The notes under the pieces: model-generated
Told to the model about the DNA's origin: nothing
The model's input: only the letters and a program-made list of their open reading frames with translations
Databases searched by the model: none
Position numbers and translations under genes: made by a program
DNA from: Psychroflexus maritimus
GTDB lineage: Bacteria > Bacteroidota > Bacteroidia > Flavobacteriales > Flavobacteriaceae
Direction of reading: 5' to 3'
DNA length: 64,000 bases
NCBI RefSeq assembly: GCF_011089875.1
Contig: NZ_JAANAS010000116.1
Location: 32,792-96,791 of the forward strand
In this document: in pieces, positions 37,401 through 45,306 of the stretch
Numbering within the stretch: the first letter of the stretch is position 1
How the letters are laid out: each line of letters opens with the position of its first letter

Positions 37401-38306
37401 CAATTTTACACTGCACCAACAGCTATTCGCGCATTAGCTAAACAAGATATTGAATTTGTAAATAAATATGATATTTCTTCCTTGAAAGTTTTAGGAAGTG
37501 TTGGAGAACCCATTAACGAAGAAGCTTGGAATTGGTATAACGAAAATATAGGAAAGAAAAAATGCCCCATTGTTGATACCTGGTGGCAAACTGAAACAGG
37601 GGGAATTATGATTTCTCCAATTCCTTTTGTAACGCCAACTAAACCAACTTACGCTACCTTACCTTTACCAGGAATTCAGCCTTCATTAATGGATGAAAAA
37701 GGAGCTGAAATGGAAGGTAATAGCGTTTCAGGAAGATTGTGTATTAAACATCCTTGGCCAAGTATGGCAAGAACTGTTTACGGAAATCATCAGCGTTATA
37801 AAGACACTTATTTTTCTGCCTTTAAAGGAAATTATTTTACAGGCGATGGCGCTTTGAGAGACGAAGTAGGTTATTACCGAATTACGGGTCGGGTAGATGA
37901 TGTAATTATTGTTTCAGGCCATAATTTAGGAACTGCCCCTATTGAAGACGCTATTAACGAACATCCCGCTGTTGCAGAATCGGCAATTATTGGATTTCCG
38001 CATAATGTGAAAGGAAATGCCTTATCAGGTTTCATTATTTTAAAAACCGATGGTGAAGGTCGTGATAAAGAAAATTTAAGCAAGGAAATTAATCAGTTAA
38101 TTTCTAGTAAAATTGGTCCGATTGCTAAATTAGACCGAATTCACTTTGTATCTGGCTTGCCTAAAACAAGAAGTGGAAAAATTATGCGAAGAATTATGCG
38201 TAAGGTTTCTGCTAATGAAGCCGATCAAATTGGTGATGTTTCAACTTTATTAGATCCTAGTATTGTAGATGAAATAAAAGAAAAGGTAAAACCGTATTTG
38301 AGTTAA
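34449..38306 (+). CDS. Tandem acyl-CoA synthetase fusion (propionyl-CoA synthetase-like + acetyl-CoA synthetase)
   Basis: The 1285-residue protein holds two complete AMP-forming synthetases. The N-terminal unit (about 1-615) has YTSGTTGTPKG (about 238), WWQTESGWS, a GRIDDVINVSGHRL hinge and PKTRSGKILRR with the catalytic Lys (about 589); its GERCDEATLKW and FMQTLW features resemble PrpE-like enzymes. The C-terminal unit (about 649-1285) starts like a full Acs (YIDVYRISQNDPETFW, KKWDKVLDW), with YTSGSTGTPKG (about 894), WWQTETGG and PKTRSGKIMRR (Lys about 1244). A 30-residue linker joins them. No frameshift is visible and both active sites look intact. Acs converts acetate, ATP and CoA to acetyl-CoA. 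The GTG at 34443 is a less likely start. Confidence 0.9.
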   Translation: MKYTDVFQKSVENPAQFWLDQAKHINWFKAPTKALEQTEEGIFHWFPDGETNLSYLCIDQHVEAGHGDEVAVIYDSAVRQKQIKYTYKQVQEKVAKLAGGLKAMGVEKGDRVVIYMPMISHSLFSMLACARIGAIHSVVFGGFAPDELAMRIDDAKPKVIITATSGIEVNRLIAYKPMVDEAIEKSQHEVEKVIVFNRKLGVEFEEKPYDVDYVNLIENSEPVSPVALKSSDPSYILYTSGTTGTPKGVVRDTGGYAVGLKYSMQNIYGTKPGDVFWAASDVGWVVGHSYIVYAPMIHRNTTIIYEGKPVRTPDAGAFWRVIEDHKVNVMFTAPTAFRAIKKEDPKGNLIKKYDISSLKYQFLAGERCDEATLKWAEEKLQIPVIDHWWQTESGWSIVANFMGLDPQPVKVGSAGKAVPGYQLEVLNKEGEVLPAGEEGYICSKLPLPPGFMQTLWNNHERYKNGYLSKFPGYYFSGDGGYIDEDGYVFITGRIDDVINVSGHRLSTSSLEEVVAMHPAVAECAVVGMENDLKGQIPLALVVAKTGEEGYESYKLETEVIQMVRDSVGPIASLKNVVMVKRLPKTRSGKILRRTLRKIVDGKTYTIPSTIEEPMVISEIIETLSQEKVGVFKGDKQVVVNSLKALTKSYYNIDSLAKYIDVYRISQNDPETFWSTIAERNFVWQKKWDKVLDWNPEEAKVTWFEGAKLNITENAIDRHLKTRANKTAIIWEPNNPEEEEQRISYKELSERVNKMANVLKANGIQKGDRVCIYLPMIPELAIATLACARIGAVHSVVFAGFSASALASRVNDSDCKMVITSDGSYRGSKSIDLKGIVDEALETTPSVETCLVAKRTFAKIEMKKGRDVWLHDELKKVDKNCAPEVMDAEDLLFILYTSGSTGTPKGMVHTTAGYMVYSAFSFKNVFQYKENDVYWCTADIGWITGHSYIVYGPLLNGATTLMFEGVPSYPDFGRFWEIVEKYKVNQFYTAPTAIRALAKQDIEFVNKYDISSLKVLGSVGEPINEEAWNWYNENIGKKKCPIVDTWWQTETGGIMISPIPFVTPTKPTYATLPLPGIQPSLMDEKGAEMEGNSVSGRLCIKHPWPSMARTVYGNHQRYKDTYFSAFKGNYFTGDGALRDEVGYYRITGRVDDVIIVSGHNLGTAPIEDAINEHPAVAESAIIGFPHNVKGNALSGFIILKTDGEGRDKENLSKEINQLISSKIGPIAKLDRIHFVSGLPKTRSGKIMRRIMRKVSANEADQIGDVSTLLDPSIVDEIKEKVKPYLS

Positions 38307-38331
38307 TTTGGTACTAGTTTATCTCAAATTT

Positions 38332-38366
38332 AAACCCTGTTTCTGTTGAAGTGGGGTTTTGTTTTT
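38332..38366 (+). terminator. Possible terminator after the synthetase gene
   Basis: AAACCC (38332-38337) can pair with GGGTTT (38354-38359) across a 16-base loop region, followed by a T-rich run with single G interruptions. The stem is short, so the call is tentative. Confidence 0.4.
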
Positions 38367-38397
38367 GTTTTCATAACTGGGAGATTAAGAGGGGCTT

Positions 38398-38640
38398 TTT
38401 TTCCATTCCGCACTTCCCCCTTACTTTCTGTCATTCCGCACGAGAGATAGCGAGATGCGGAATCTCATGTTTTGAAATCCTGAACGTGTTTTTTAGTAGG
38501 AAGTTTGTTTTGTCTTCGGTACAGGGAGATTCCGGATAAATTTCTTAGGAAATTTTCCGGAATGACAAGTCAGTGAGGGAATGAAAAAAGAGCGGAATGA
38601 CAGGTCAATAGGGGAATGGAAAATTTTTACAGAATAATAG
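38398..38640. repeat. Dispersed-type intergenic repeat cluster (CATTCCG/CGGAATG)
   Basis: The stretch holds CATTCCGCAC twice on one side (from 38404 and 38432) and GGAATGACA units on the other (38559 and 38594), giving a large imperfect inverted repeat. Inside are two hairpins: ATTCCGCA/TGCGGAAT (38433-38463) and ATTCCGGA/TCCGGAAT with an extended AAATTTC stem (38529-38563). The 30-base unit starting GGAATGACARGTCA is present twice in tandem, 35 bp apart. No protein is encoded. Confidence 0.65.
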
Positions 38641-38684
38641 GTGACAGAGGAATTAGTATGGAAGCTTTAATTTTTAAATTATTT

Positions 38685-38842
38685 TCTCTGTAAACTTTGT
38701 GTTTTGCACTTTGTGAGCTCTGCGTGGAAGATAGAATAAAGTATTAAGCTGAAGCATTGGTTTAGGCGTTTTGAGATTGACAATTATAAACTTTGAATTA
38801 TGTATAAGTTTCTTTTCGCCTTAGCGACTTTGCGAGAAAGCT
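38685..38842. repeat. Second repeat type: ACTTTGyGAG-containing intergenic units
   Basis: Two related stretches, one ending CACTTTGTGAGCTCTGCGTGG (about 38706-38726, in parts) and one reading CGCCTTAGCGACTTTGCGAG (about 38818-38837), share the ACTTTGyGAG core. They look like decayed copies of a short dispersed repeat that I recall from Bacteroidota intergenic DNA. No gene is seen in this stretch. Confidence 0.45.
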
Positions 38843-38960
38843 ATCATAGTTATACCGCAAGTTTAATTGAGAGGTAACCAGGAAAAAACTGATGGATTTT
38901 TATATAGACCTTTGTTAATCAAAATAAAAAGCTTAAATTTATATAATTATAAAAATTAGT

Positions 38961-40079
38961 ATGTCTTTAGAATTAACGAAAAACACTTTTTATTTATTCG
39001 TAATCGTCCTGTTTATTTCTTGTCAATCTGATGATGAAGCAACAACAACTAACGATGAAGACGAAGCGACCGAATTTTATTTTCCAAATGATGATGCTTC
39101 CTGGGCTGCGCTTTCTGCTGAAGACCTCAATTGGAATGCTCAAAAAATGGAAGACTTATTGGTATTTTTAGAGGAAAAAAACTCAAGAGGGTTTATTGTG
39201 CTTAAAGACGGAAAAATTGCAATAGAAGAATACTGGGGAGATAACCTCCTGGGGAATTCAGCATTTGACGAAGAAACACTATGGTATTGGGCTTCTGCAG
39301 GGAAATCTTTAACTTCAGTAATGCTAGGCTTAGCTGAGCAACAGGGCTTGTTAAGCTTAGAAGAACCAATTAGTAATTACATTGGTAATCAATGGTCATC
39401 TTTAAATGAAGAACAAGAAAATGCAATCTTGCTCAAGCATCATTTAAGTTTTACTACCGGAATAGATTATAACGTAGAGGAATTAAATTGTACTGATCCT
39501 TCTTGCTTAACTTACCTGCAGGAACCAAATACAAACTGGTATTATCACAATGCCACCTATACTATTTTAACTGAAGTCATTGAGTCGGTATCCGAATCAA
39601 GTTACACAAATTTCACCAATGAAAATCTAGGAGCAAGCATTGGACTTAATGGTTTTTGGTCAATGACAGATGACAATGCAAATGTTTATTTCAGTACAAC
39701 TAAATCGGCTGCTCGTTTTGGCTTATTTGTTTTAGCCGAAGGAAGATGGAAGGAAAATCAATTACTTTCTTCAAATTATTATGAAAAAATGATACAAACA
39801 TCGCAGGCTTTAAACCCTAGTTATGGATATTTATGGTGGTTGAATGGACAATCTAGTTTTAGGGTTCCAAACCAAACAGCTTCCTTTCAAGGGAGTCTTT
39901 TACCAGATGCTCCGGACGATTTAATTTTGGCATTAGGTAAAAATGGTCAGTTTATTGGAATTGTGCCAAGCCAAAACTTAGTTATAGTTCGGTTTGGTGA
40001 TAACCCTGGAGGAGACCCACTAACAATTGAATTCATTAGAGAAGTTTTTAGTCAATTAAAATCAATGATGAACGAATAA
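38961..40079 (+). CDS. Serine hydrolase lipoprotein (beta-lactamase / PBP-like)
   Basis: The 372-residue protein has a lipobox VLFISC near residue 21 and an acidic linker. It carries the class C beta-lactamase-type motifs: SAGKSLTS (SxxK, about residue 112), YHN in WYYHNATYT (YxN, about 194), and a C-terminal strand near ALGKNGQF in the KTG-like position. Such proteins act as esterases or peptidases in the periplasm or on the surface. It sits inside the acetate region between repeat-rich DNA and the DUF294 gene and looks inserted relative to the usual gene order. Confidence 0.85.
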   Translation: MSLELTKNTFYLFVIVLFISCQSDDEATTTNDEDEATEFYFPNDDASWAALSAEDLNWNAQKMEDLLVFLEEKNSRGFIVLKDGKIAIEEYWGDNLLGNSAFDEETLWYWASAGKSLTSVMLGLAEQQGLLSLEEPISNYIGNQWSSLNEEQENAILLKHHLSFTTGIDYNVEELNCTDPSCLTYLQEPNTNWYYHNATYTILTEVIESVSESSYTNFTNENLGASIGLNGFWSMTDDNANVYFSTTKSAARFGLFVLAEGRWKENQLLSSNYYEKMIQTSQALNPSYGYLWWLNGQSSFRVPNQTASFQGSLLPDAPDDLILALGKNGQFIGIVPSQNLVIVRFGDNPGGDPLTIEFIREVFSQLKSMMNE

Positions 40080-40310
40080 CACTATTTAAAAATTCTGCTA
40101 AAAATAATTGTATTGAGTATTCATTAAATAATTAGAAAGCTTCTGGATTTTTAAATATTTCAATAAACTATAGCATTGAGTTTTAGGTGATGAAGGACTT
40201 CAGAAAAAAAATCAACTATTCATAGCAACAAAAGAAATGAAAAACCATTTATCTTTTTTTGATTATTTTTAAAATTAATTTGAAGATTCATAAGTTTTAA
40301 ATTGAAAAAA

Positions 40311-42227
40311 ATGAATAAGAATACCATAGTTGAACGTGTCGCTGATTTTTTAAAAGAATACCCACCTTTCAATTTAATTTCTCCTAAGGAATTAACACAC
40401 ATAGCTTCGCAGGTTGAAGTCTTTTATTTACCTAAAATGGAGACTTTATTTAAGGTAGAAGAGGCTACTAAAGCCTTTTTTTATGTGGTTCAACAAGGAG
40501 CAATAAGCCTTTACACCGAAGAACAAAGTTTGTTAGTAGATGTTTGTCAGCCAGGAGATTTATTAGGTTTACGGCCTTTATTTGCCGATAATAAATATGC
40601 GTTAAAAGCCATTGCTCAAAAAGACACCCTGGTCTATGCAATACCCATAGCAAGTTTTAAACCTGTACTCACTAATAATTTTAAGGCATTACACTATTTA
40701 CTTGAAGTTTTTGCGGCTAATTCTAAACGGCCTGATGAATCAATTTCAGGCAAAGAAAAATTACCAGAAGCGCGAGTTTTTGAAGAATCTGATGCGCTTA
40801 AACTTAGTTATTTTCAACATATTTCATACACTAAGCATCCAGTAACAGCAGCTCCTGAAGAGAAAATAAAAGAAGTAGCTTTACTAATGCGTAAGCATAA
40901 AATTAGTTCAGTAATTATTGTACAAAATGAATTACCCATAGGAATTGTAACCGATAAAGACCTGCGAAATAAAGTAGCCACTGGCGAAGTTTCATTAAGT
41001 GAAGAAACTAAACAGATTATGTCTTCTCCTGTGGTTTGTAGTGAAAGTTCAGTAAATGTAGCCGAGCTTCAGTTACTGATGCTTAAAAATAATATTGGTC
41101 ACGTTTGTATTACAGAAGATGGTTCGCCTAGAACAAAGTTACTTGGAATTATGTCTGAACATGATATTATTGCAGCTCAAGCTAATAATCCAGTTGCTTT
41201 GTTGAAACGAGTAGTGAGAAGTAAAGACGTAAACGAACTGAATCACATTCGGTTTAGACTTGGGCTTTTAATTGAAAGTTTTTTAAGCGCAAAACTCCCC
41301 TTGGCTTATTTAATGAAAGTGGCAGGTGAAATTAATTTCTCTCTTACTAAGCGATGTGTAGAATTAGCCAAAGCACAACTTGGAGAGGCTCCATGTAGCT
41401 TTGCTTGGATGAATTTAGGAAGCCAAGGAAGAGGAGAACAACTTTTGCTCACAGATCAAGATAACGCCTTAGTTTTTGAGGAAGTAGGCGAAGACCAAAA
41501 AGACGGTGTTCAGGCTTATTTTCTAGACTTAGCCGAATTAGTTACCAAATACATGAATCAAATTGGCTATGATTTTTGTCCTGCTGCTATGATGGCTAGT
41601 AATCCCAAATGGTGTTTAAGTTTAAATCAGTGGAAACAACAATTTACGAGTTGGATTAAAAAACCTTCTGAGGAGCGTATAATGATGTGTACTATATTTT
41701 TTGATTTTCAGTTTATAGAAGGCGACCAAAAACTCACACAAAGCTTAAATCAACATATTTACAAAATGCTTTCTGGTGATCAAAGTTTCTTTGCTCACTT
41801 AGGTTTAAACGCCATTAAAAACCCACCGCCTTTGGGAATTTTTAAGCAGATTTTAGTGGAAGAAGAAGGCCGTAAAAAAGGTTTGTTTGATGTTAAATCG
41901 AGAGCTCTTATGCCTTTGGTCGATGCGGCTAGAATTCTAGTGCTATCCAAGCAAAACACAACATTAAACAATACCGCAGAAAGGTTTCTGTTTTTGGCTA
42001 AAGATGAACCTCAAAATGCCGATTTATTTGAACGTTGTGCACAAAGTTTTCTACTTTTTTCAAAACACCGAACTCAAGCAGGAATTAACGAACAAGATTC
42101 AGGGCGATTTGTTGATTTAGAAAAAATGTCTAAGCAAGAAAGAGTGGCTTTAAAAAATGCATTTCAACCCATTTCAGAAATTCAATCAGTTTTAAAAAAC
42201 AGATTTAAATTAACTTATTTTACTTGA
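40311..42227 (+). CDS. cNMP-binding / CBS / DUF294 nucleotidyltransferase-like protein
   Basis: The 638-residue protein has a cyclic-nucleotide-binding-like domain (about 15-120), a CBS pair (about 165-290, with SSVIIVQNELPIGIVTDKDLR in parts and ILGIMSEHDI-like LLGIMSEHDII), a DUF294 nucleotidyltransferase domain (about 330-460, with LGSQGRGEQLLLTDQDNALVF in parts, the GS-x8-DxD motif) and a DUF294 C-terminal helical domain. Related to the PII-uridylyltransferase fold; the target is unknown. It usually travels with the VC_2705-type symporter and the DnaQ-like gene that overlaps its stop. Confidence 0.9.
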   Translation: MNKNTIVERVADFLKEYPPFNLISPKELTHIASQVEVFYLPKMETLFKVEEATKAFFYVVQQGAISLYTEEQSLLVDVCQPGDLLGLRPLFADNKYALKAIAQKDTLVYAIPIASFKPVLTNNFKALHYLLEVFAANSKRPDESISGKEKLPEARVFEESDALKLSYFQHISYTKHPVTAAPEEKIKEVALLMRKHKISSVIIVQNELPIGIVTDKDLRNKVATGEVSLSEETKQIMSSPVVCSESSVNVAELQLLMLKNNIGHVCITEDGSPRTKLLGIMSEHDIIAAQANNPVALLKRVVRSKDVNELNHIRFRLGLLIESFLSAKLPLAYLMKVAGEINFSLTKRCVELAKAQLGEAPCSFAWMNLGSQGRGEQLLLTDQDNALVFEEVGEDQKDGVQAYFLDLAELVTKYMNQIGYDFCPAAMMASNPKWCLSLNQWKQQFTSWIKKPSEERIMMCTIFFDFQFIEGDQKLTQSLNQHIYKMLSGDQSFFAHLGLNAIKNPPPLGIFKQILVEEEGRKKGLFDVKSRALMPLVDAARILVLSKQNTTLNNTAERFLFLAKDEPQNADLFERCAQSFLLFSKHRTQAGINEQDSGRFVDLEKMSKQERVALKNAFQPISEIQSVLKNRFKLTYFT

Positions 42228-42823
42228 TGAAATTTTTAAAAAACCTTTTTCAAAAGCCAAGTTATCCCAATTTTTGGAATGATTACATCTCTTGTTTTGA
42301 ATCTGAAAAATCATCTGGCAACTACTTTGTTTTTGACTGCGAAACCACAGGTTTAAAACCAACAAAAGATTATTTATTAAGCATTGGGGGAGTGCAGGTA
42401 AATTCCTGTCGAATTTTGATTAAAGATAGCCTTGAAATTTATGTGCAACAAGCTTATTTTAATCCTGATTCTGCGCATATTCACGGCATAGTTAAGGAGC
42501 ATGATTTTCCTACATTAGAAGAAGCAGAAGCGGTAAAATTATTTTTAAAAAAAGTTAAAAACCATACCTTGGTTGGGCATCATGTAAGTTTTGATATAGC
42601 TATGATAAACCAAGCTTTAAAGCGAATGCAATTACCTAAACTTAAAAACAAAATTTTAGACACGAATACCCTTTATCTTGAAAAGAACCATATTCCTTCA
42701 GAGCAGCGATATAGCTTAGATGAATTATGCGAAATTTTTAAATTGCCTAAAAAAGATAGACACACAGCTGCGGGTGACGCTTTTTTAACTGCCCAAGTCT
42801 TACTTCAACTTTTAAGTCAGTAA
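42227..42823 (+). CDS. DnaQ-like 3'-5' exonuclease
   Basis: The 198-residue protein has the DEDDh exonuclease motifs: FVFDCETTGLK (Exo I, DxE), VGHHVSFDIAMIN (Exo II) and KDRHTAAGDAFLTAQVL (Exo III with His and Asp). The ATG at 42227 overlaps the DUF294 stop (TGATG), so it is translationally coupled. The target (DNA, RNA or an NTP-type product linked to the DUF294 protein) is unknown. Confidence 0.9.
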   Translation: MKFLKNLFQKPSYPNFWNDYISCFESEKSSGNYFVFDCETTGLKPTKDYLLSIGGVQVNSCRILIKDSLEIYVQQAYFNPDSAHIHGIVKEHDFPTLEEAEAVKLFLKKVKNHTLVGHHVSFDIAMINQALKRMQLPKLKNKILDTNTLYLEKNHIPSEQRYSLDELCEIFKLPKKDRHTAAGDAFLTAQVLLQLLSQ

Positions 42824-42840
42824 AAACAAAAGATAAAAAT

Positions 42841-43938
42841 TTAATGAACAATTATCTTATGTGTTGAGTTCTGTTGATTATGGCTCACTTTCAATAAGTA
42901 AATACCTGCTTTTAGCTGGTTGAATTCAACTTTCTCTTCTTCTTTTTTGGGTTGAACTTCTTTGATTAATTTCCCTGTTATTGAGTACAATTGAAGTTGG
43001 TCTAATGGCGAAGAAAACTGAACATAAAACAGGCCATTACTTGCAGGGTTAGGATAAATACTAACTTCGTCTTTCAGTGTAAATTCAGACGAGGAAAAGG
43101 TGCAATTATCTTCATCAACATCCCAAATAGCACAAACAAAATCAGGTTGATCAACAAATGGATTTCTATTTCCTTGAAATTCAAAAGTAGCATTATTTCT
43201 ATCAATTTCTTTTTGATCTACCGGATCGTTAACATGCCAATCGTATAGTAAATCAATTACCCAATCTTGATAAACTTGATCTGAAGAGCCATCTAGATAG
43301 AAATCACCATTTTCATTATTTCCTACCCAAAATTCAATAGCGTTTTCATAACGTGTAGCCATGTAGAAATATATTCTTGCAATGTCGCCTTTGTATTCAT
43401 CAATAACTTCAAAAGCTGTACCGCTGTAACCTGGTGTAATGCTATTACCTCTTGCGGTACCATTACTACTCACAAAGTTTGGATTACTAACTTCAGCAAA
43501 AACATAAGCACCACGTTCACTATTAACCTTTTTATCTGTAGGCAATAAATTGATGATATCGGAATATTCTGGAAGGGTAGAAGCTCCACCAAACCAACTT
43601 CTAGGAAAAACATGTTCTCGATTAAAATATTCACATTCGGTATTTCCTCCGCTGCCTGTATCTTGGTTACCTCCAAATTCAGGAGTACCAAAGTTAAATG
43701 TACAATTCGAATAAATATCTAATACGTTTCCTTCTTGAGTAGCGTCGTTATTTTCAAAAAATGTCCATGCATCGGTATAAGTTTGAGGGGCGTGATTTTC
43801 AGAAATAATTTGATACAATTCTGTTTTGAGTTCAAAACCGCTTTTTCCTTGAGTTGAATTGTAATAATTTGAAGGCGCTTGAGCCTCAACAATAAAAAAT
43901 GAAAATAATAAACTAAGTTGAAGTAATCTTTTAAACAT
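42841..43938 (-). CDS. Secreted endonuclease I with type IX sorting domain
   Basis: The 365-residue product has a signal peptide (MFKRLLQL... to VEAQ), an EndA-type nuclease domain with FNREHVFPRSWFGG (metal-binding His and active-site region), SDIINLLPTDKKVNSERG and RIYFYMATRY, and a C-terminal sorting domain (SIYPNPASNGLFYVQF, LKAGIYLLKV). It should degrade extracellular nucleic acid. The frame extends 11 codons upstream, but the ATG at 43938 starts the signal peptide. A TAAATTTG promoter box lies at 43953-43960. Confidence 0.92.
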   Translation of the reverse strand: MFKRLLQLSLLFSFFIVEAQAPSNYYNSTQGKSGFELKTELYQIISENHAPQTYTDAWTFFENNDATQEGNVLDIYSNCTFNFGTPEFGGNQDTGSGGNTECEYFNREHVFPRSWFGGASTLPEYSDIINLLPTDKKVNSERGAYVFAEVSNPNFVSSNGTARGNSITPGYSGTAFEVIDEYKGDIARIYFYMATRYENAIEFWVGNNENGDFYLDGSSDQVYQDWVIDLLYDWHVNDPVDQKEIDRNNATFEFQGNRNPFVDQPDFVCAIWDVDEDNCTFSSSEFTLKDEVSIYPNPASNGLFYVQFSSPLDQLQLYSITGKLIKEVQPKKEEEKVEFNQLKAGIYLLKVSHNQQNSTHKIIVH

Positions 43939-43952
43939 TAATTTTTTTGTGG

Positions 43953-43960
43953 CAAATTTA
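43953..43960 (-). promoter_or_regulatory. Promoter box TAAATTTG for the endonuclease gene
   Basis: On the minus strand TAAATTTG matches TAnnTTTG, 14 bases before the ATG at 43938. Confidence 0.45.
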
Positions 43961-44015
43961 AAGATATTCAATGGGTTAGGGGCGTATTTTTAAAATATTT
44001 ATAGAATCTATGTAA

Positions 44016-45248
44016 TTAGTTGAAAAACAGATTGTAAACGAAAACAAAATTAAATATGCAGAGAAAAATTAGACAGGCCCACGAAAAATAGATTAATAAT
44101 TTGGATAGTTTGTATTCTTTTTTCACTTCTTTAGAGAGCATTAATTTAAGGTTAAAGTACCCAAAAACTGGAGCTGTTAGAAAAGATAAAGCAGCTGCAA
44201 AATCAATCAAACCTGTAAATTTATGCGAAGCAAATTGAATAACTCCAAGGCTACCAATAATTAATATGGCTAAGCTTATAAAGTAGATTTTATTTTTCCT
44301 GTAGTTCAAATTTGGGAAATACGTTGCAAATGAATTAGCTATAACCCGCGGGTAGGCATCGGTTACAGCTAGGGTAGTGCTTAGCATAGTAATAAAAGCA
44401 GCAAAACCTATAAAAAACTTTGCCCAATTGCCTAAATTTTTTGCGTATAAATCAATAAGTTGTTGAGTAAAACCAATGGCACTAGTAGAAAAACTTTCTG
44501 CAGACCCATACATAACTAACACACCTAAGGCAAAAAATAAAATAGCAATAACCGAAGCGGAGAGGTAGCCAATATTAAAATCCCATAAAGCATCACTTTT
44601 GCTTAATTGGTTATTTTGAGCCATTGCCTTTTCTTTCGTCCAAAGTGAATGCCAAACAGAAGCATCAATGGGTATAGGCATCCACCCCATAAAAGCAACA
44701 ATAAAAGCCAAGCTACTCGATTCTAAAAGCGATGGAATAGCAATAAAGTTTTGTGGAGATTTAAATTTAATTGAAGCAATTACTACAGCTATAAAAGTGC
44801 AAAGACTTAGTAAGCTAATAATAATTTTCATGCTTGTGTCTAGGCCTTCATACTTTCCAATGCTTAAAATAAACACGCAAAAACTAAGAACAATTACCGA
44901 CCAATAAAATAGTTCTATTTCAAAGTTGAATAAATTAGCGACCAACCCAGCGGTCACCAAACTCACAGCGGCGGTTATTATGAACATACTTGCTAAAGTC
45001 ATTAACAGATAAGACCAAAAAGCCCATTTACCAAGATTGAGGTAGCCTTTAATTAAATGATTCTGTGTAATTGAAGTGTAGAGTGGGCCAAAAAGTAAAA
45101 AAGGGTATTTGGTAAGACAAGCTATAATCAAAGCAAAAATCAGCACCCAGCCAAATTCAGCTCCAGCTCTTGTTGATTGAACTAAATGAGATACCCCAAT
45201 TGCTGCTCCTGCTAATAAAAAGCCTGGACCAATATGTTTAAGATTCAT
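44016..45248 (-). CDS. NRAMP-family transporter lacking the canonical metal motifs
   Basis: The 410-residue protein has 11 membrane helices with NRAMP spacing, starting IGPGFLLAGAAIGVSHLVQSTRAG (in parts). The helix-1 DPGN motif is replaced by AIGVSH, and the helix-6 MPH motif by GWMPIPIDASVW. In typical NRAMP proteins these residues bind Mn2+ or Fe2+. Members without them include magnesium transporters and proteins of unknown substrate. It is a single-gene unit. Confidence 0.8.
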   Translation of the reverse strand: MNLKHIGPGFLLAGAAIGVSHLVQSTRAGAEFGWVLIFALIIACLTKYPFLLFGPLYTSITQNHLIKGYLNLGKWAFWSYLLMTLASMFIITAAVSLVTAGLVANLFNFEIELFYWSVIVLSFCVFILSIGKYEGLDTSMKIIISLLSLCTFIAVVIASIKFKSPQNFIAIPSLLESSSLAFIVAFMGWMPIPIDASVWHSLWTKEKAMAQNNQLSKSDALWDFNIGYLSASVIAILFFALGVLVMYGSAESFSTSAIGFTQQLIDLYAKNLGNWAKFFIGFAAFITMLSTTLAVTDAYPRVIANSFATYFPNLNYRKNKIYFISLAILIIGSLGVIQFASHKFTGLIDFAAALSFLTAPVFGYFNLKLMLSKEVKKEYKLSKLLIYFSWACLIFLCIFNFVFVYNLFFN

Positions 45249-45306
45249 TTTTTATCTGCTTGATTCAATTGATAAATTCTACAAAAAAAACCTTAGTTTT
45301 TTCAGT

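Noticed and set aside
34449..38306. Tandem synthetase as an assembly error joining two genes
   Set aside because: The frame is continuous, the linker is coding-like, and each half has normal motifs; nothing in the sequence suggests a join artefact, though read support was not available.
38351..38539. 62-codon frame in the repeat cluster
   Set aside because: It reads through hairpin repeats, contains repeat-derived sequence and shows no protein family features.
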